A stretch of DNA of 31,343 bases from a virus: positions 1 through 31,343 of the IMG/VR virus record IMGVR_UViG_3300010397_000076; one strand, written 5' to 3'. Of this stretch, positions 12,549 through 19,202 are shown one piece after another. The notes under the pieces are model-generated. The model was not told the origin of the DNA and made no database searches. It saw nothing but the letters and a program-made list of their open reading frames with translations. A program made the translations under genes and the position numbers. The number at the start of each line of letters is the position of its first letter. Positions within the stretch are counted from its first letter, which is position 1.

Positions 12549-13753
12549 AGACCGCGAGGCCGTTGTGCCTGAAGTGCGGAGGCCAGGAAAATCCACCACG
12601 GTCACTGCCCTGCTCCAAGTGCGCGACCCCAACGTTCATGGTCGCCCGCGACACCGAGCACAGGACATCCCCGGGGAGGGGAGAGCGAGAGGCGGGGCGA
12701 CGGGAGGCATTAAGGCGCGCGGCGCAGATGGTGAAGCAAAGGATTCTGCGACGACAGGCCGCGTGGGTTCCGCACGACTCCGAGGACGGCGGCGCTCGAA
12801 CCATGGACAGGGGCCGCGACGAAGAAGCCCACGAGATTGCCAAGCAGCTAGAAGAGCTAACCAGGACCGCGGAGCCCGAATCGCGCGGTCCTTTAGCCGA
12901 GGCCGGGCAACCGGCCCTGAGGGAAGCAGGAGAGACGTCGGGTGGAAGCGGAGGCGGTCCCGGGGCCGCGTTGTCACCACCGAGGCCCGAACCTGCAACG
13001 TCGGGGGTGGACACGCTTGCGCGTCCTTCGGCCTCCCCGGCGGCTGTCTCGCGAGAGGAGTGGCTTCGCTCGCGTGGCTGGGTCCCCGACCGCGGCGCCT
13101 GGCGGCTTACGACCGGCCCCCGTGTTCGTGTGTACACGCACGATGAGGCCTGCAAGTTCCAGCTGCGAAGCGACAGGGCAAAGGGTCGCGCAGCCTCCCC
13201 CATCCCCGTCCCAGATGAGGTGGTGAGGCTGCGCGAGGAACTGGCAGCGATGACAGCCGAGCGCGACGAGGCCAGGGCGAACTTCCTTCGGGTCGGTCTC
13301 GAACAAGCGGCGGCAACGCAGCCCGGCGTGGAGCTGTTGCGCCTCATGAAGGCCGCTGAACTGGTAGAAGCGGATACGGTCGTGCGGGTCGCGAGGTGGC
13401 TGGACGCCAGCGTGACTCGGCGTTACGCCGATGCCCGCCTGTGTCGCGGAGACATGGAGAAGAGACTTCGCGAATGGGCCGCGCGGGAATTGGCGGTAAC
13501 GGCGATCAAGCTCCGCGACGGCTCCTGGCTCAGCGACCTCGCGTCTCTCGACGCCGCCCGGTCTCCGTACCGCGAACCAGCCGATACAAGATGGTCGTCG
13601 GGTATGGGCGTGTCCGGTGGCGACACGTCCAAGAGCTGCGAGCACTGCCTCGCCTTGGCTGGCGCTACCTGCCTGCCCGTGTGCGCCGGTAGACAGGCAT
13701 GGGAAGCCGGTGAACTGTGCGCCTCCCTCGATGCTGGCAAGGAGGGGACGTGA
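12545..13753 (+). CDS. large hypothetical protein with N-terminal zinc ribbon and coiled coil
   Basis: A 402-residue protein; ATG 12545 is in an ATGA overlap. The N-terminus has CLKCGGQENPPRSLPCSKC, a C-x2-C...C-x2-C ribbon. Residues about 90-165 are low complexity (Gly/Ser/Pro). Residues about 215-260 (VVRLREELAAMTAERDEARA) are a coiled coil. The rest is helical and Arg-rich, ending with a Cys cluster, CEHCLALAGATCLPVC. The composition suggests a scaffold-like or regulatory protein, but no family is recognised. An internal start (for instance ATG 12803) is possible if the protein is made as two forms. Confidence 0.5.
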   Translation: MKTARPLCLKCGGQENPPRSLPCSKCATPTFMVARDTEHRTSPGRGEREAGRREALRRAAQMVKQRILRRQAAWVPHDSEDGGARTMDRGRDEEAHEIAKQLEELTRTAEPESRGPLAEAGQPALREAGETSGGSGGGPGAALSPPRPEPATSGVDTLARPSASPAAVSREEWLRSRGWVPDRGAWRLTTGPRVRVYTHDEACKFQLRSDRAKGRAASPIPVPDEVVRLREELAAMTAERDEARANFLRVGLEQAAATQPGVELLRLMKAAELVEADTVVRVARWLDASVTRRYADARLCRGDMEKRLREWAARELAVTAIKLRDGSWLSDLASLDAARSPYREPADTRWSSGMGVSGGDTSKSCEHCLALAGATCLPVCAGRQAWEAGELCASLDAGKEGT

Positions 13754-13914
13754 AGCGCTGTTCGTTGTGCATGGGACGAGGCGGGCTTGGTGGATCCGGC
13801 CTATGCCCGGTCTGCGGCGCCGGTCACGACATCCTCGGCATGCGAAAAGGTCGCCGAAAGAAGCGACCGCCCGCGCGCCCCTCCCTCGATGGGGCGGGGA
13901 CGAAGGAGGGATAG
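13750..13914 (+). CDS. small DnaJ-type zinc-finger protein
   Basis: A 54-residue protein; GTG 13750 is in a GTGA overlap. CSLCMGRGGLGGSGLCPVCG has two CxxCxGxG-like repeats, the DnaJ central zinc-finger pattern, followed by a basic tail (RKGRRKKRPPARP). It could bind unfolded chains or nucleic acid. The 3' end of the gene overlaps a hairpin that covers the next gene's ribosome site. Confidence 0.6.
   Translation: MKRCSLCMGRGGLGGSGLCPVCGAGHDILGMRKGRRKKRPPARPSLDGAGTKEG
13879..13910 (+). promoter_or_regulatory. hairpin covering a Shine-Dalgarno site
   Basis: CCCTCCCTCG (13879-13888) pairs with CGAAGGAGGG (13901-13910) with one mismatch and a 12-base loop. The right arm contains GGAGGG, the ribosome site for the ATG at 13917. 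Folding would block that gene and, through coupling, the methyltransferase after it, unless upstream translation opens the hairpin. Confidence 0.45.
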
Positions 13915-13916
13915 GG

Positions 13917-14039
13917 ATGTCCTGGTTGGACTTCATGGCCGTCGTCGCAGTCGGGTTCGTGCCCGGATTGCTGTACGGCTTCGTTCTTGGTTTCCGTGCC
14001 GCCAGCACGGCCCCTACGACAGGAGGGCGGGAGCCTTGA
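13917..14039 (+). CDS. very small membrane protein upstream of the methyltransferase
   Basis: A 40-residue ORF, MSWLDFMAVVAVGFVPGLLY and on, with one hydrophobic segment at about residues 6-27. ATG 13917 has GGAGGG six bases upstream. Its stop overlaps the TTG start of the methyltransferase gene (TTGA), which supports coding. No signal or catalytic residues are visible, and the role is unknown. Confidence 0.5.
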   Translation: MSWLDFMAVVAVGFVPGLLYGFVLGFRAASTAPTTGGREP

Positions 14040-14866
14040 CCATCGGTTCTCTATTCAGCGGGATCGGCGGCCTCGAAATCGCCCTCGAGTCTTGCGGCCT
14101 CGGTCCGGTCGTGTGGCAGTGCGACTCCGACCCGCACGCCCGCGCTGTGCTTGCGACCCACTGGCCGAACGTTCGCCGCTACAACGACGTGAGGGAGATT
14201 GATGAAACCGCCGAGTGCCCCGACATCATCTGCGGCGGCTTCCCGTGCCAAAATATCTCAAACGCAGGAAAGAGAGAGGGAATCAGCGGGCCTCAGTCCG
14301 GGCTCTGGTCCGAGTTCGCTCGGATCATTCGCGTTCTACGACCGCGCGTCGTCTTCGTGGAGAACGTCGCAGCCCTCGCTGCTCGGGGACTTGACCGAGT
14401 TCTCGGGGACCTGGCCACTCTCGGGTTCGATGCGGAATGGGATGTGCTCAGAGCGGCTGACGTCGGCGCGCCCCATCTCCGTGCACGCCTATTCATCCTT
14501 GCCCACGCCGACGGCTTCAACAAGTGGCTACAACCGTGGCGGGGGAATGGGTCGCGTTGGTCCCATCAGACCGTCGCTCCGCATGATGGCGCGGACCGGG
14601 ATGTGGCCCACTCCGACGGCATCGGAGAACGCGAACAGAACGACAAAGCCGCGGCCGAGCGAGACGGACGGACGTGGTCACGGAGCGACGCTTGCGGGCG
14701 CGGTTGGTGGGCAGCTGAACCCGACGTGGGTCGAGTGGCTCATGGGGTTCCCGATCGAGCACACCGCCTGCGACTTCTCGGCAATTCCGTCGTCCCGCAA
14801 CAAGCGGCGCACGCCTGGCTGACGCTCAGCGCACGGGCTTCTCGGTCCCAAACGGAGGCCGCATGA
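14036..14866 (+). CDS. DNA (cytosine-5) methyltransferase
   Basis: A 276-residue protein; TTG 14036 overlaps the previous stop, with AGGAGGG upstream. C5-MTase motifs run in order: motif I LFSGIGGLE (6-14, AdoMet binding), motif IV GGFPCQNIS with catalytic C71, motif VI FVENVAAL with E109, motif VIII LRARLFILAHAD, and motif X LGNSVVPQ (248-255). The region between VIII and X, about 90 residues, is the target-recognition part. It methylates cytosine in a DNA site I cannot predict. No cognate restriction gene is seen, so it is an orphan, likely protecting phage DNA. A second plausible protein is encoded in the +1 frame of the same bases. Confidence 0.92.
   Translation: MTIGSLFSGIGGLEIALESCGLGPVVWQCDSDPHARAVLATHWPNVRRYNDVREIDETAECPDIICGGFPCQNISNAGKREGISGPQSGLWSEFARIIRVLRPRVVFVENVAALAARGLDRVLGDLATLGFDAEWDVLRAADVGAPHLRARLFILAHADGFNKWLQPWRGNGSRWSHQTVAPHDGADRDVAHSDGIGEREQNDKAAAERDGRTWSRSDACGRGWWAAEPDVGRVAHGVPDRAHRLRLLGNSVVPQQAAHAWLTLSARASRSQTEAA
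14202..14822 (+). CDS. candidate overlapping gene in the +1 frame of the methyltransferase ('WPTPTA'-type phage protein)
   Basis: A 206-codon frame, ATG 14202 with GAGGGAG five bases upstream, wholly inside the methyltransferase gene. It reads ASRAKISQTQ, SSSWRTSQPSLLGDL, FSGTWPLSGSMRNG, SSLPTPTAS, MWPTPTASENANR, then LNPTWVEWLMGFPIEHT and AIPSSR. This order of motifs is one I know from phage proteins annotated as DNA methylase or hypothetical. Each piece is the frame-shifted reading of a methyltransferase motif (WPTPTAS mirrors VAHSDGI; FSGTWP mirrors LGDLAT). It may be a real overprinted gene, or that 'family' may be partly a shadow of methyltransferase genes. Only conservation or expression data can tell. 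Confidence 0.4.
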   Translation: MKPPSAPTSSAAASRAKISQTQERERESAGLSPGSGPSSLGSFAFYDRASSSWRTSQPSLLGDLTEFSGTWPLSGSMRNGMCSERLTSARPISVHAYSSLPTPTASTSGYNRGGGMGRVGPIRPSLRMMARTGMWPTPTASENANRTTKPRPSETDGRGHGATLAGAVGGQLNPTWVEWLMGFPIEHTACDFSAIPSSRNKRRTPG

Positions 14867-15090
14867 TCATTCGCAGAACCCCCAGAGAGACCGTGATGCT
14901 CGAGGCCCTGGAGTTCCTCAATGGCTCGGTCGAGCACGTCGCCTCCTGCCTGAACAACGAGTCCAGTGAGTGCGACCAGGAGTGCCCGGTCATCGTCTCG
15001 CAGCGCGCCCTTGCCACCGTGAAGGCCCTCGACGATGCCGAGATGGCTGCTCGGGGGCCGGGGAGCGCGGGCGGGGAGGTGGTGGGCTGA
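14863..15090 (+). CDS. small hypothetical protein
   Basis: A 75-residue protein; ATG 14863 is in an ATGA overlap with the methyltransferase stop. The sequence MIIRRTPRETVMLEALEFLN is followed by a helical segment with two Cys (CLNNESSECDQEC) and an acidic/Gly tail. No family is recognised. It stops exactly where the next gene's ATG begins. Confidence 0.55.
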   Translation: MIIRRTPRETVMLEALEFLNGSVEHVASCLNNESSECDQECPVIVSQRALATVKALDDAEMAARGPGSAGGEVVG

Positions 15091-15798
15091 ATGAACTGCC
15101 CCGACTGCAGCTCTCGGATGGCGATCGAGAAGACGGCGAACTTCTCGAGAGTGACGCTTCGTACCGAGGTTTGCGCCTGCGGGAGTCGATTCGAGACCGA
15201 GACAAAAGTCATTAGGCGCCTGCCGGCAGCCGTATACAGGAAGCGGGCAATCACAGGCGAACAGCCGGCAACCGCAGAAACCAAGCCGGCAATCGGGCAC
15301 TCTGATCCGGGATCCGATCTGAGATCCGATCCGGCTTCTTCTCCGTCTTCTTCGTCTCCGGATCCGGATCTTCCTAAGCAACCGGATCAATTGGTTGATC
15401 CTCCAGGTAGGCGGTGGACGCCAGGGGACTGGAAAGATCGCTTCGGGAGAGCCTGGGCGATGGCGCTCCATAAAGGGGCCCGGCATTACGGAGAGCGCGC
15501 GGACGGCAAGGCGTGCGGCGACCTCGGCGATCTCCTGGACGCCCTGCCATTACGTGACGTGCTCGAGGCCCAAGCGAGGGCCGACGAGATGTTCGCCGAG
15601 TTCCTGGCGATCCGAGCGCCGGCAGTGGTCGACGCCGGCCATTGCTTCACGTTCTTCGTGACCCGGTGGGGGGCGCTTCGAGTCCCGCCGAACGAACGCC
15701 CGAAGGCCGACGCTCGCGCCAACGGCCACTCGCCCGTAAGCGCGACCAAGGACTACACCGCCGGCATGGACCTCTTCAAGAAAAAGGCCGCCACATGA
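15091..15798 (+). CDS. zinc-ribbon replication accessory protein (inferred)
   Basis: A 235-residue protein directly after the previous stop. The N-terminus (MNCPDCSSRMAIEKT, then CACGSRFETETKV) is a four-Cys ribbon like that of NrdR or phage Ogr-type proteins. Residues 66-110 are a low-complexity linker (SDPGSDLRSDPASSPSSSS) encoded by a GATC-rich repeat cluster. Residues 112-210 (GDWKDRFGRAWAMALHKGAR to FTFFVTRWGALRVPP) form a helical domain. It sits immediately before, and overlapping by ATGA, the DnaC-like loader, the position of lambda-O-type initiators. The role is inferred from context. Confidence 0.6.
   Translation: MNCPDCSSRMAIEKTANFSRVTLRTEVCACGSRFETETKVIRRLPAAVYRKRAITGEQPATAETKPAIGHSDPGSDLRSDPASSPSSSSPDPDLPKQPDQLVDPPGRRWTPGDWKDRFGRAWAMALHKGARHYGERADGKACGDLGDLLDALPLRDVLEAQARADEMFAEFLAIRAPAVVDAGHCFTFFVTRWGALRVPPNERPKADARANGHSPVSATKDYTAGMDLFKKKAAT
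15304..15401. repeat. GATC / GATCCG repeat cluster, candidate replication origin
   Basis: GATCCG occurs five times (15304, 15311, 15323, 15328, 15361), and its complement CGGATC three times (15359, 15365, 15383). GATC appears nine times in about 97 bases. The right end has a perfect inverted repeat, GGATCAA (15384-15390) and TTGATCC (15395-15401). Between lies a pyrimidine tract (15334-15359). The cluster is inside the linker of the gene before the helicase loader, as lambda's origin lies inside gene O. Confidence 0.5.
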
Positions 15799-16679
15799 AC
15801 ACGCCCGTCGAAACGTTCAGAATCGCGCAGGACAAGCTTTTGACCGACGCCGGGCTCACGGCCCGGGAGATTCGAGAAAGCCGCGCCAGGCTCGCGCCGT
15901 GCGATTCCACGCGCGCTGTAGACGGACACGTCGCCGGCTGCCTTCTGCTCCTCGGCAAGCCCGGGACCGGGAAGTCGGTCGCCGCAGCCCGCTGGCTGCT
16001 GGGAGAAGCCCTCGCGATGCGCAACTGGTTCGGGTTCGACGGGCCCGAGGGATTCATCTGGAAGTACAAGGGCGGCAAGGTGCTCTGGCGAACGGCAAAG
16101 AGCCTCTCCAGGGTCAAGCAGTACGACGAGGCCGAGATGGAGCGGCTGTTCGGCCCAGCGCGTCTCGTGGTCGACGACATCGGCATGGAGTACCTCGACG
16201 CCAAGGGGTTCCTGGTCAGCCTGATCGACGAGATCGTCCACGAGAGGCACCGTCGCGAGCTGCCCACGGTCATGACGGCGAACATGTCGCCGGCCGACTT
16301 CGTAGAGCGCTATGGGCAGCGGGTGCTCGACCGCATCTCAGAGTACCAGCCCCCGGCGCTGTGCGTGCGGGACAGCTTCCGAACGTCCCCGGCGCGCCCC
16401 GCCGAGTGCCAATTGCCTGAGGCGGCCGGCGATGCTGACGTCGCCACCCGTCACGCGTTTCTCCTGGAGCTCGAAGAAGCCCGCGCGAAGGCTGACCGCG
16501 AACGATGGGCCGCCGAACGCGCGGCGCGAGATAGGCGGGCCACGGTCACCTCGATCAGGCCGCAGCCCCCAACAAGATCTCTGGCCGAGCAAAACGCCCG
16601 CGAGGCCGCGGACGCAGAACGGGCCGCCGAAGCCCTGCGCCAGTTGACTGCCCGCGTGGCCGCCGGAGGGCCGGAATGA
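15795..16679 (+). CDS. DnaC-like AAA+ helicase loader
   Basis: A 294-residue protein, ATG in an ATGA overlap. Walker A GKPGTGKS is at residues 54-61, Walker B LVVDDIG at 124-130, sensor 1 in MTANMSP (N163), and the DnaC/DnaI signature ERYGQRVLDRI at 171-181 supplies the arginine finger. The N-terminal 45 residues would contact the helicase. The C-terminal 100 residues are Arg/Ala/Glu-rich and helical, longer than in E. coli DnaC (245 residues in total). It likely loads the host DnaB helicase at a phage origin using ATP. A phage-encoded helicase is not in the window. Confidence 0.88.
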   Translation: MNTPVETFRIAQDKLLTDAGLTAREIRESRARLAPCDSTRAVDGHVAGCLLLLGKPGTGKSVAAARWLLGEALAMRNWFGFDGPEGFIWKYKGGKVLWRTAKSLSRVKQYDEAEMERLFGPARLVVDDIGMEYLDAKGFLVSLIDEIVHERHRRELPTVMTANMSPADFVERYGQRVLDRISEYQPPALCVRDSFRTSPARPAECQLPEAAGDADVATRHAFLLELEEARAKADRERWAAERAARDRRATVTSIRPQPPTRSLAEQNAREAADAERAAEALRQLTARVAAGGPE

Positions 16680-16882
16680 AGAACCCCGTCGTCACCTCCG
16701 GTTCAACCACCTGCGCCGAGCCTGGCTGCCGCATCGCCATCGTCCCCATGGTCGGCAAGCGCGGCCCTCGGTTCTGCGGCGCCCACACACCAGACCTATA
16801 CGACGAACCCCGTGCCATCGACGTGGCTCCCCTTCGTGGCCGAGTCACTGCCCCCGAGAGAGGAGACGACGATGCCGCTTGA
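16676..16882 (+). CDS. small zinc-finger-like protein
   Basis: A 68-residue protein, ATG in an ATGA overlap with the loader. CAEPGCRIAIVPMVGKRGPR and then FCGAHTP gives C-x4-C...C-x2-H, a short zinc-knuckle pattern common in phage small proteins. The tail is acidic (ERGDDDAA). It overlaps the next gene by 11 bases. Confidence 0.55.
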   Translation: MKNPVVTSGSTTCAEPGCRIAIVPMVGKRGPRFCGAHTPDLYDEPRAIDVAPLRGRVTAPERGDDDAA

Positions 16883-17186
16883 CCCCTCCGACCTGACCGA
16901 TCGCCAGGCCCTCGTGTACCCGCACTTTCAGAAGGGCGTCCGAATCGCCGACGCCGCGAGGGCGACGGGCCTGGACAGCAAGACCGTGTTCTCGGCGTAC
17001 CGTGAGCTGAGCCTGCTCGAGCATGTCGGCGGGCGAGCAACCGGAGCCGAGGCCATCGCCCGAGAGAAGGCCCAGGCTGAGCAGATGGCGAAGCTGCCGG
17101 TGTGTGGTCGGTGTTCGCTGCGTGAGCCTCATGTCTGCGTTGGGTCGGCGACGGACTACCTCGGGCGACGGGAGGTGATGTGGTGA
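16872..17186 (+). CDS. helix-turn-helix protein with zinc knuckle
   Basis: A 104-residue protein; ATG 16872 follows AGGAGA. Residues about 8-45 (LTDRQALVYPHFQKGVRIAD, then AARATGLDSKTVFSAYREL) form a winged or sigma-like helix-turn-helix. Near the C-terminus, CGRCSLREPHVC could bind zinc. It may be a transcription regulator of this operon. No DNA target is identified. The next GTG overlaps its stop. Confidence 0.6.
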   Translation: MPLDPSDLTDRQALVYPHFQKGVRIADAARATGLDSKTVFSAYRELSLLEHVGGRATGAEAIAREKAQAEQMAKLPVCGRCSLREPHVCVGSATDYLGRREVMW

Positions 17187-17332
17187 ACGACATCCAGCGC
17201 CGTCGCTCCATCACCGGCCCCGCCCGCAACCCTTCACCCTCCCCCGCCTCCCTCCTCCTCGCTGCCCTGGGGATTGGGGCTGTGGTGGGGGTGGCGTGGG
17301 CGGTGGCGATGGGGATGGGGTTTTTCGGGTGA
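17183..17332 (+). CDS. very small single-span membrane protein
   Basis: A 49-residue ORF, GTG 17183 to TGA 17330-17332, chained by GTGA overlaps at both ends. Residues 22-47 are a glycine- and alanine-rich hydrophobic helix (LLLAALGIGAVVGVAWAVAM), preceded by a basic, Pro/Ser-rich N-terminus, so N-in topology is likely. Its 3' half is made of G-runs ending in TTTTT. Function unknown. Confidence 0.45.
   Translation: MNDIQRRRSITGPARNPSPSPASLLLAALGIGAVVGVAWAVAMGMGFFG
17269..17325 (+). other. G-quadruplex-capable tract followed by T5
   Basis: GGGG at 17269-17272 and 17276-17279, GGGGG at 17287-17291, GGG at 17298-17300, GGGG at 17311-17314 and 17317-17320, then TTTTT at 17321-17325. A C-rich stretch lies at 17237-17260. 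The layout repeats that at 8499-8529: C-rich tract, G-runs, T-run, in a coding sequence. Confidence 0.4.
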
Positions 17333-17820
17333 CGCGCAAGATGCCAAAGCAGAAGCCCGGCAAGTCCGAGCAGGTTGTCGGAACTCCGCGCGAGTTCCTG
17401 GATGCGGTCGTGCGCCGGTTCGGCCCGATCGGTCACGACCTCGCCGCGACCCGTGAGAACTCGGTCATCCCGAGCGATGGCGATGATCATTTCGGACCGG
17501 GAAGTCGCCTCGCTACCGATTCTCTGCTCGCCGATTGGACCGCGCTGTCGAGTGACTTGCTCTGGTTGAACCCGCCGTTCCGCAAGATCGGACCGTGGGC
17601 CAAAAAGTGCGCCCTGCACCGCGACGAGAAGATCGCGCTGCTCGTGCCTCTGTCGACATCCTCCTGGGCCGTTAACTACGTGTTCCCGTTCGCGCGTGTT
17701 CTGGGTCTGTTCCCGCGGCTGGTCTTCGAAGGGCACGAGACGAGCTACCCGAAAGACGCCATGCTCGCGATCTACGGCAGTGGGTGGGCGCCAGGGTTCG
17801 AGGTGTGGAAGTGGAAGTGA
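17329..17820 (+). CDS. phage DNA N6-adenine methyltransferase (Dam family, PF05869-like)
   Basis: A 163-residue protein, GTG start in a GTGA overlap. The family outline is visible: VVGTPREFLDAVVRRFGPIG at about 16-35, DLAAT at 37-41, WLNPPFRKIGPWAKKC with the catalytic NPPF at 81-84, LLVPLSTSSWAV at about 105-116, and a late RLVFEGHETSYPKDAM strand. The NPPF box is the adenine-N6 class active site. The length matches phage-type Dam proteins (150-180 residues). Its target may be GATC, but this is not readable from sequence. No cognate nuclease is visible. Confidence 0.85.
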   Translation: MTRKMPKQKPGKSEQVVGTPREFLDAVVRRFGPIGHDLAATRENSVIPSDGDDHFGPGSRLATDSLLADWTALSSDLLWLNPPFRKIGPWAKKCALHRDEKIALLVPLSTSSWAVNYVFPFARVLGLFPRLVFEGHETSYPKDAMLAIYGSGWAPGFEVWKWK

Positions 17821-18647
17821 CCGCGATGCTCGGCGCTCTGGCGGGCCGCCTTCCGTGGACCCCGGCAGAAGAGGCGATCGTTCTGGCGAGGTATGCCGCC
17901 GATGGGCCAGCCGTGCTCGCCGCCGAGCTTGGGCGTTCCTGGGTCGCTGTCACCAAACGTGCCAAGCGCCTCGGCGCCCGACGCCGCCAGCCATGGACAG
18001 AAGCCGACGACGCACGCCTTCGGTTGCTCTGGGGAGAGCACAGTACGACCGGGGTGGCGAAGCGGATCGGACGCACGCCGCTGGCCACCTATCAGCGCGC
18101 CATGGAGATCGGGCTTCCGCTCGGGTGCCCGCAGGGCCGCGAGTACTTGAGCTCGGCAGCGAAGCGAGCGGGCTACACGATCAGGTCCCTCCGGATGATC
18201 CTCCGCTGGGCCGGGGTCGAGATCCGCCGGGCGATGTCCCGCCCCGCAGAGCGCCTGCGCTACATGCACACGGTCGACCCGCAGGACGTCGACGATGCGA
18301 TCGCAGGCTTCCTTGCCACCGAGACGCTGCAGGCCGGCGCGATCCGACACGGCATCTGCGCCGAGACGCTCGAACGAATCCTCGGTGAGTCAGGCATCGA
18401 CCTGCCGCCCAAGCCGAAGAACAAACAGCACTGGCGAATCCCGAGCGAGACGATCGACGCAGCCGTAGCCGCTCGCGCCCGACGAGAGACCCTCCGTCAG
18501 GCCGCGGCACGACTCGGTGTCCCGCGAGGCACCCTGCGCTTCTGGGCGATGAAGGCTGGCGTTCCGCGACCGCCAGGCAAGCTGTGGCTGATCGAGCGCG
18601 GCGAGTCCGATCGGTTGGTTCAGGCGCACGCAGGTGCCCGAACATGA
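17817..18647 (+). CDS. multi-helix-turn-helix DNA-binding protein (SANT/GcrA-like repeats)
   Basis: 276 residues from GTG 17817 (GTGA overlap); ATG 17826 is an alternative. Two tandem SANT/GcrA-like repeats occupy the N-terminus: LPWTPAEEAIVLARYAADGP with LAAELGRSWVAVTKRAKRLG, then QPWTEADDARLRLLWGEHST with VAKRIGRTPLATYQRAMEIG. Further helix-turn-helix-like segments follow (AAKRAGYTIRSLRMILRWAG; AIRHGICAETLERILGESG; ARRETLRQAAARLGVPRGTL). It may bind an extended site as a regulator. It sits between the Dam gene and the late genes, a sensible place for a late regulator. Confidence 0.65.
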   Translation: MTAMLGALAGRLPWTPAEEAIVLARYAADGPAVLAAELGRSWVAVTKRAKRLGARRRQPWTEADDARLRLLWGEHSTTGVAKRIGRTPLATYQRAMEIGLPLGCPQGREYLSSAAKRAGYTIRSLRMILRWAGVEIRRAMSRPAERLRYMHTVDPQDVDDAIAGFLATETLQAGAIRHGICAETLERILGESGIDLPPKPKNKQHWRIPSETIDAAVAARARRETLRQAAARLGVPRGTLRFWAMKAGVPRPPGKLWLIERGESDRLVQAHAGART

Positions 18648-19006
18648 AAAAGTCTCACCCGCACCTCCCCGGCAATTGCGCCGGTTCGGTGGGGAAGCGC
18701 GGAGGCCCGCCTCCGTTGAGAAAAGCGGGCTTGTCAAAGGGGGCGGCGGTGCCGAGCGACAACGCCGCGCGAATCTGCGTACCGGTGCCAGCGACCGCCG
18801 CCCCCGATGAGACCCGGCCGAACTACCTCCACCACGAAGAGGTCCGCGCGACCCCCGACAACCAGCGCCCGTGGCAGCGCATCTGGGATGAGACAGCGCC
18901 GCAGGCGCGGAGGAGAGACTTCGAACAGCTCGTCAAAGCCGTCGGGCCGCTCCCGATGACCGCGCTCGCGACGAGCACCACCAAGCCCAACGGAGCCCAC
19001 CGATGA
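18644..19006 (+). CDS. hypothetical protein
   Basis: A 120-residue protein, ATG in an ATGA overlap. The start, MKKSHPHLPGNCAGSVGKRG, is basic, and there is a proline-rich middle. The C-terminal half (WQRIWDETAPQARRRDFEQL) is helical. A seven-base GC hairpin lies within its early codons at 18700-18715 (CGGAGGC with GCCTCCG). No family is recognised. Confidence 0.5.
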   Translation: MKKSHPHLPGNCAGSVGKRGGPPPLRKAGLSKGAAVPSDNAARICVPVPATAAPDETRPNYLHHEEVRATPDNQRPWQRIWDETAPQARRRDFEQLVKAVGPLPMTALATSTTKPNGAHR

Positions 19007-19173
19007 CCATCCGCCTCCGCTTCTGGCTCCTCGCCATGGACCTAGCGAACCTCCTCCATCTCCCCCGCCCCATCTACCTGTGGTGCGTCCGTAGGGCGAG
19101 CGATGCGACCGACTGGGGGCCGACGCTGGAGGAGATCGAGGACCACGAGATTCGACGCGGAGACCCGTTTTGA
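19003..19173 (+). CDS. small hypothetical protein
   Basis: A 56-residue ORF, ATG 19003 in an ATGA overlap, to TGA 19171-19173. The sequence MTIRLRFWLLAMDLANLLHL is amphipathic and could associate with the membrane. The C-terminal half is acidic (TLEEIEDHEIRRGD). Precise chaining with the upstream gene supports it. Function unknown. Confidence 0.5.
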   Translation: MTIRLRFWLLAMDLANLLHLPRPIYLWCVRRASDATDWGPTLEEIEDHEIRRGDPF

Positions 19174-19202
19174 CCGACCCCCGAGACCCGAAAAGGAGAC
19201 CC

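Noticed and set aside
12427-13146. A 239-codon + strand frame overlapping the 402-residue gene
   Set aside because: Arg/Gly-rich composition, no upstream coupling and no recognisable motif, unlike the methyltransferase overlap.
12974-14008. A 344-codon - strand frame
   Set aside because: The product is Arg/Pro/Gly-rich and no family is recognisable; the + strand genes there are coupled and carry zinc motifs.
16555-17736. A 393-codon - strand frame
   Set aside because: It runs opposite the loader tail, an HTH gene and the Dam gene, all well supported; its product has no domain.
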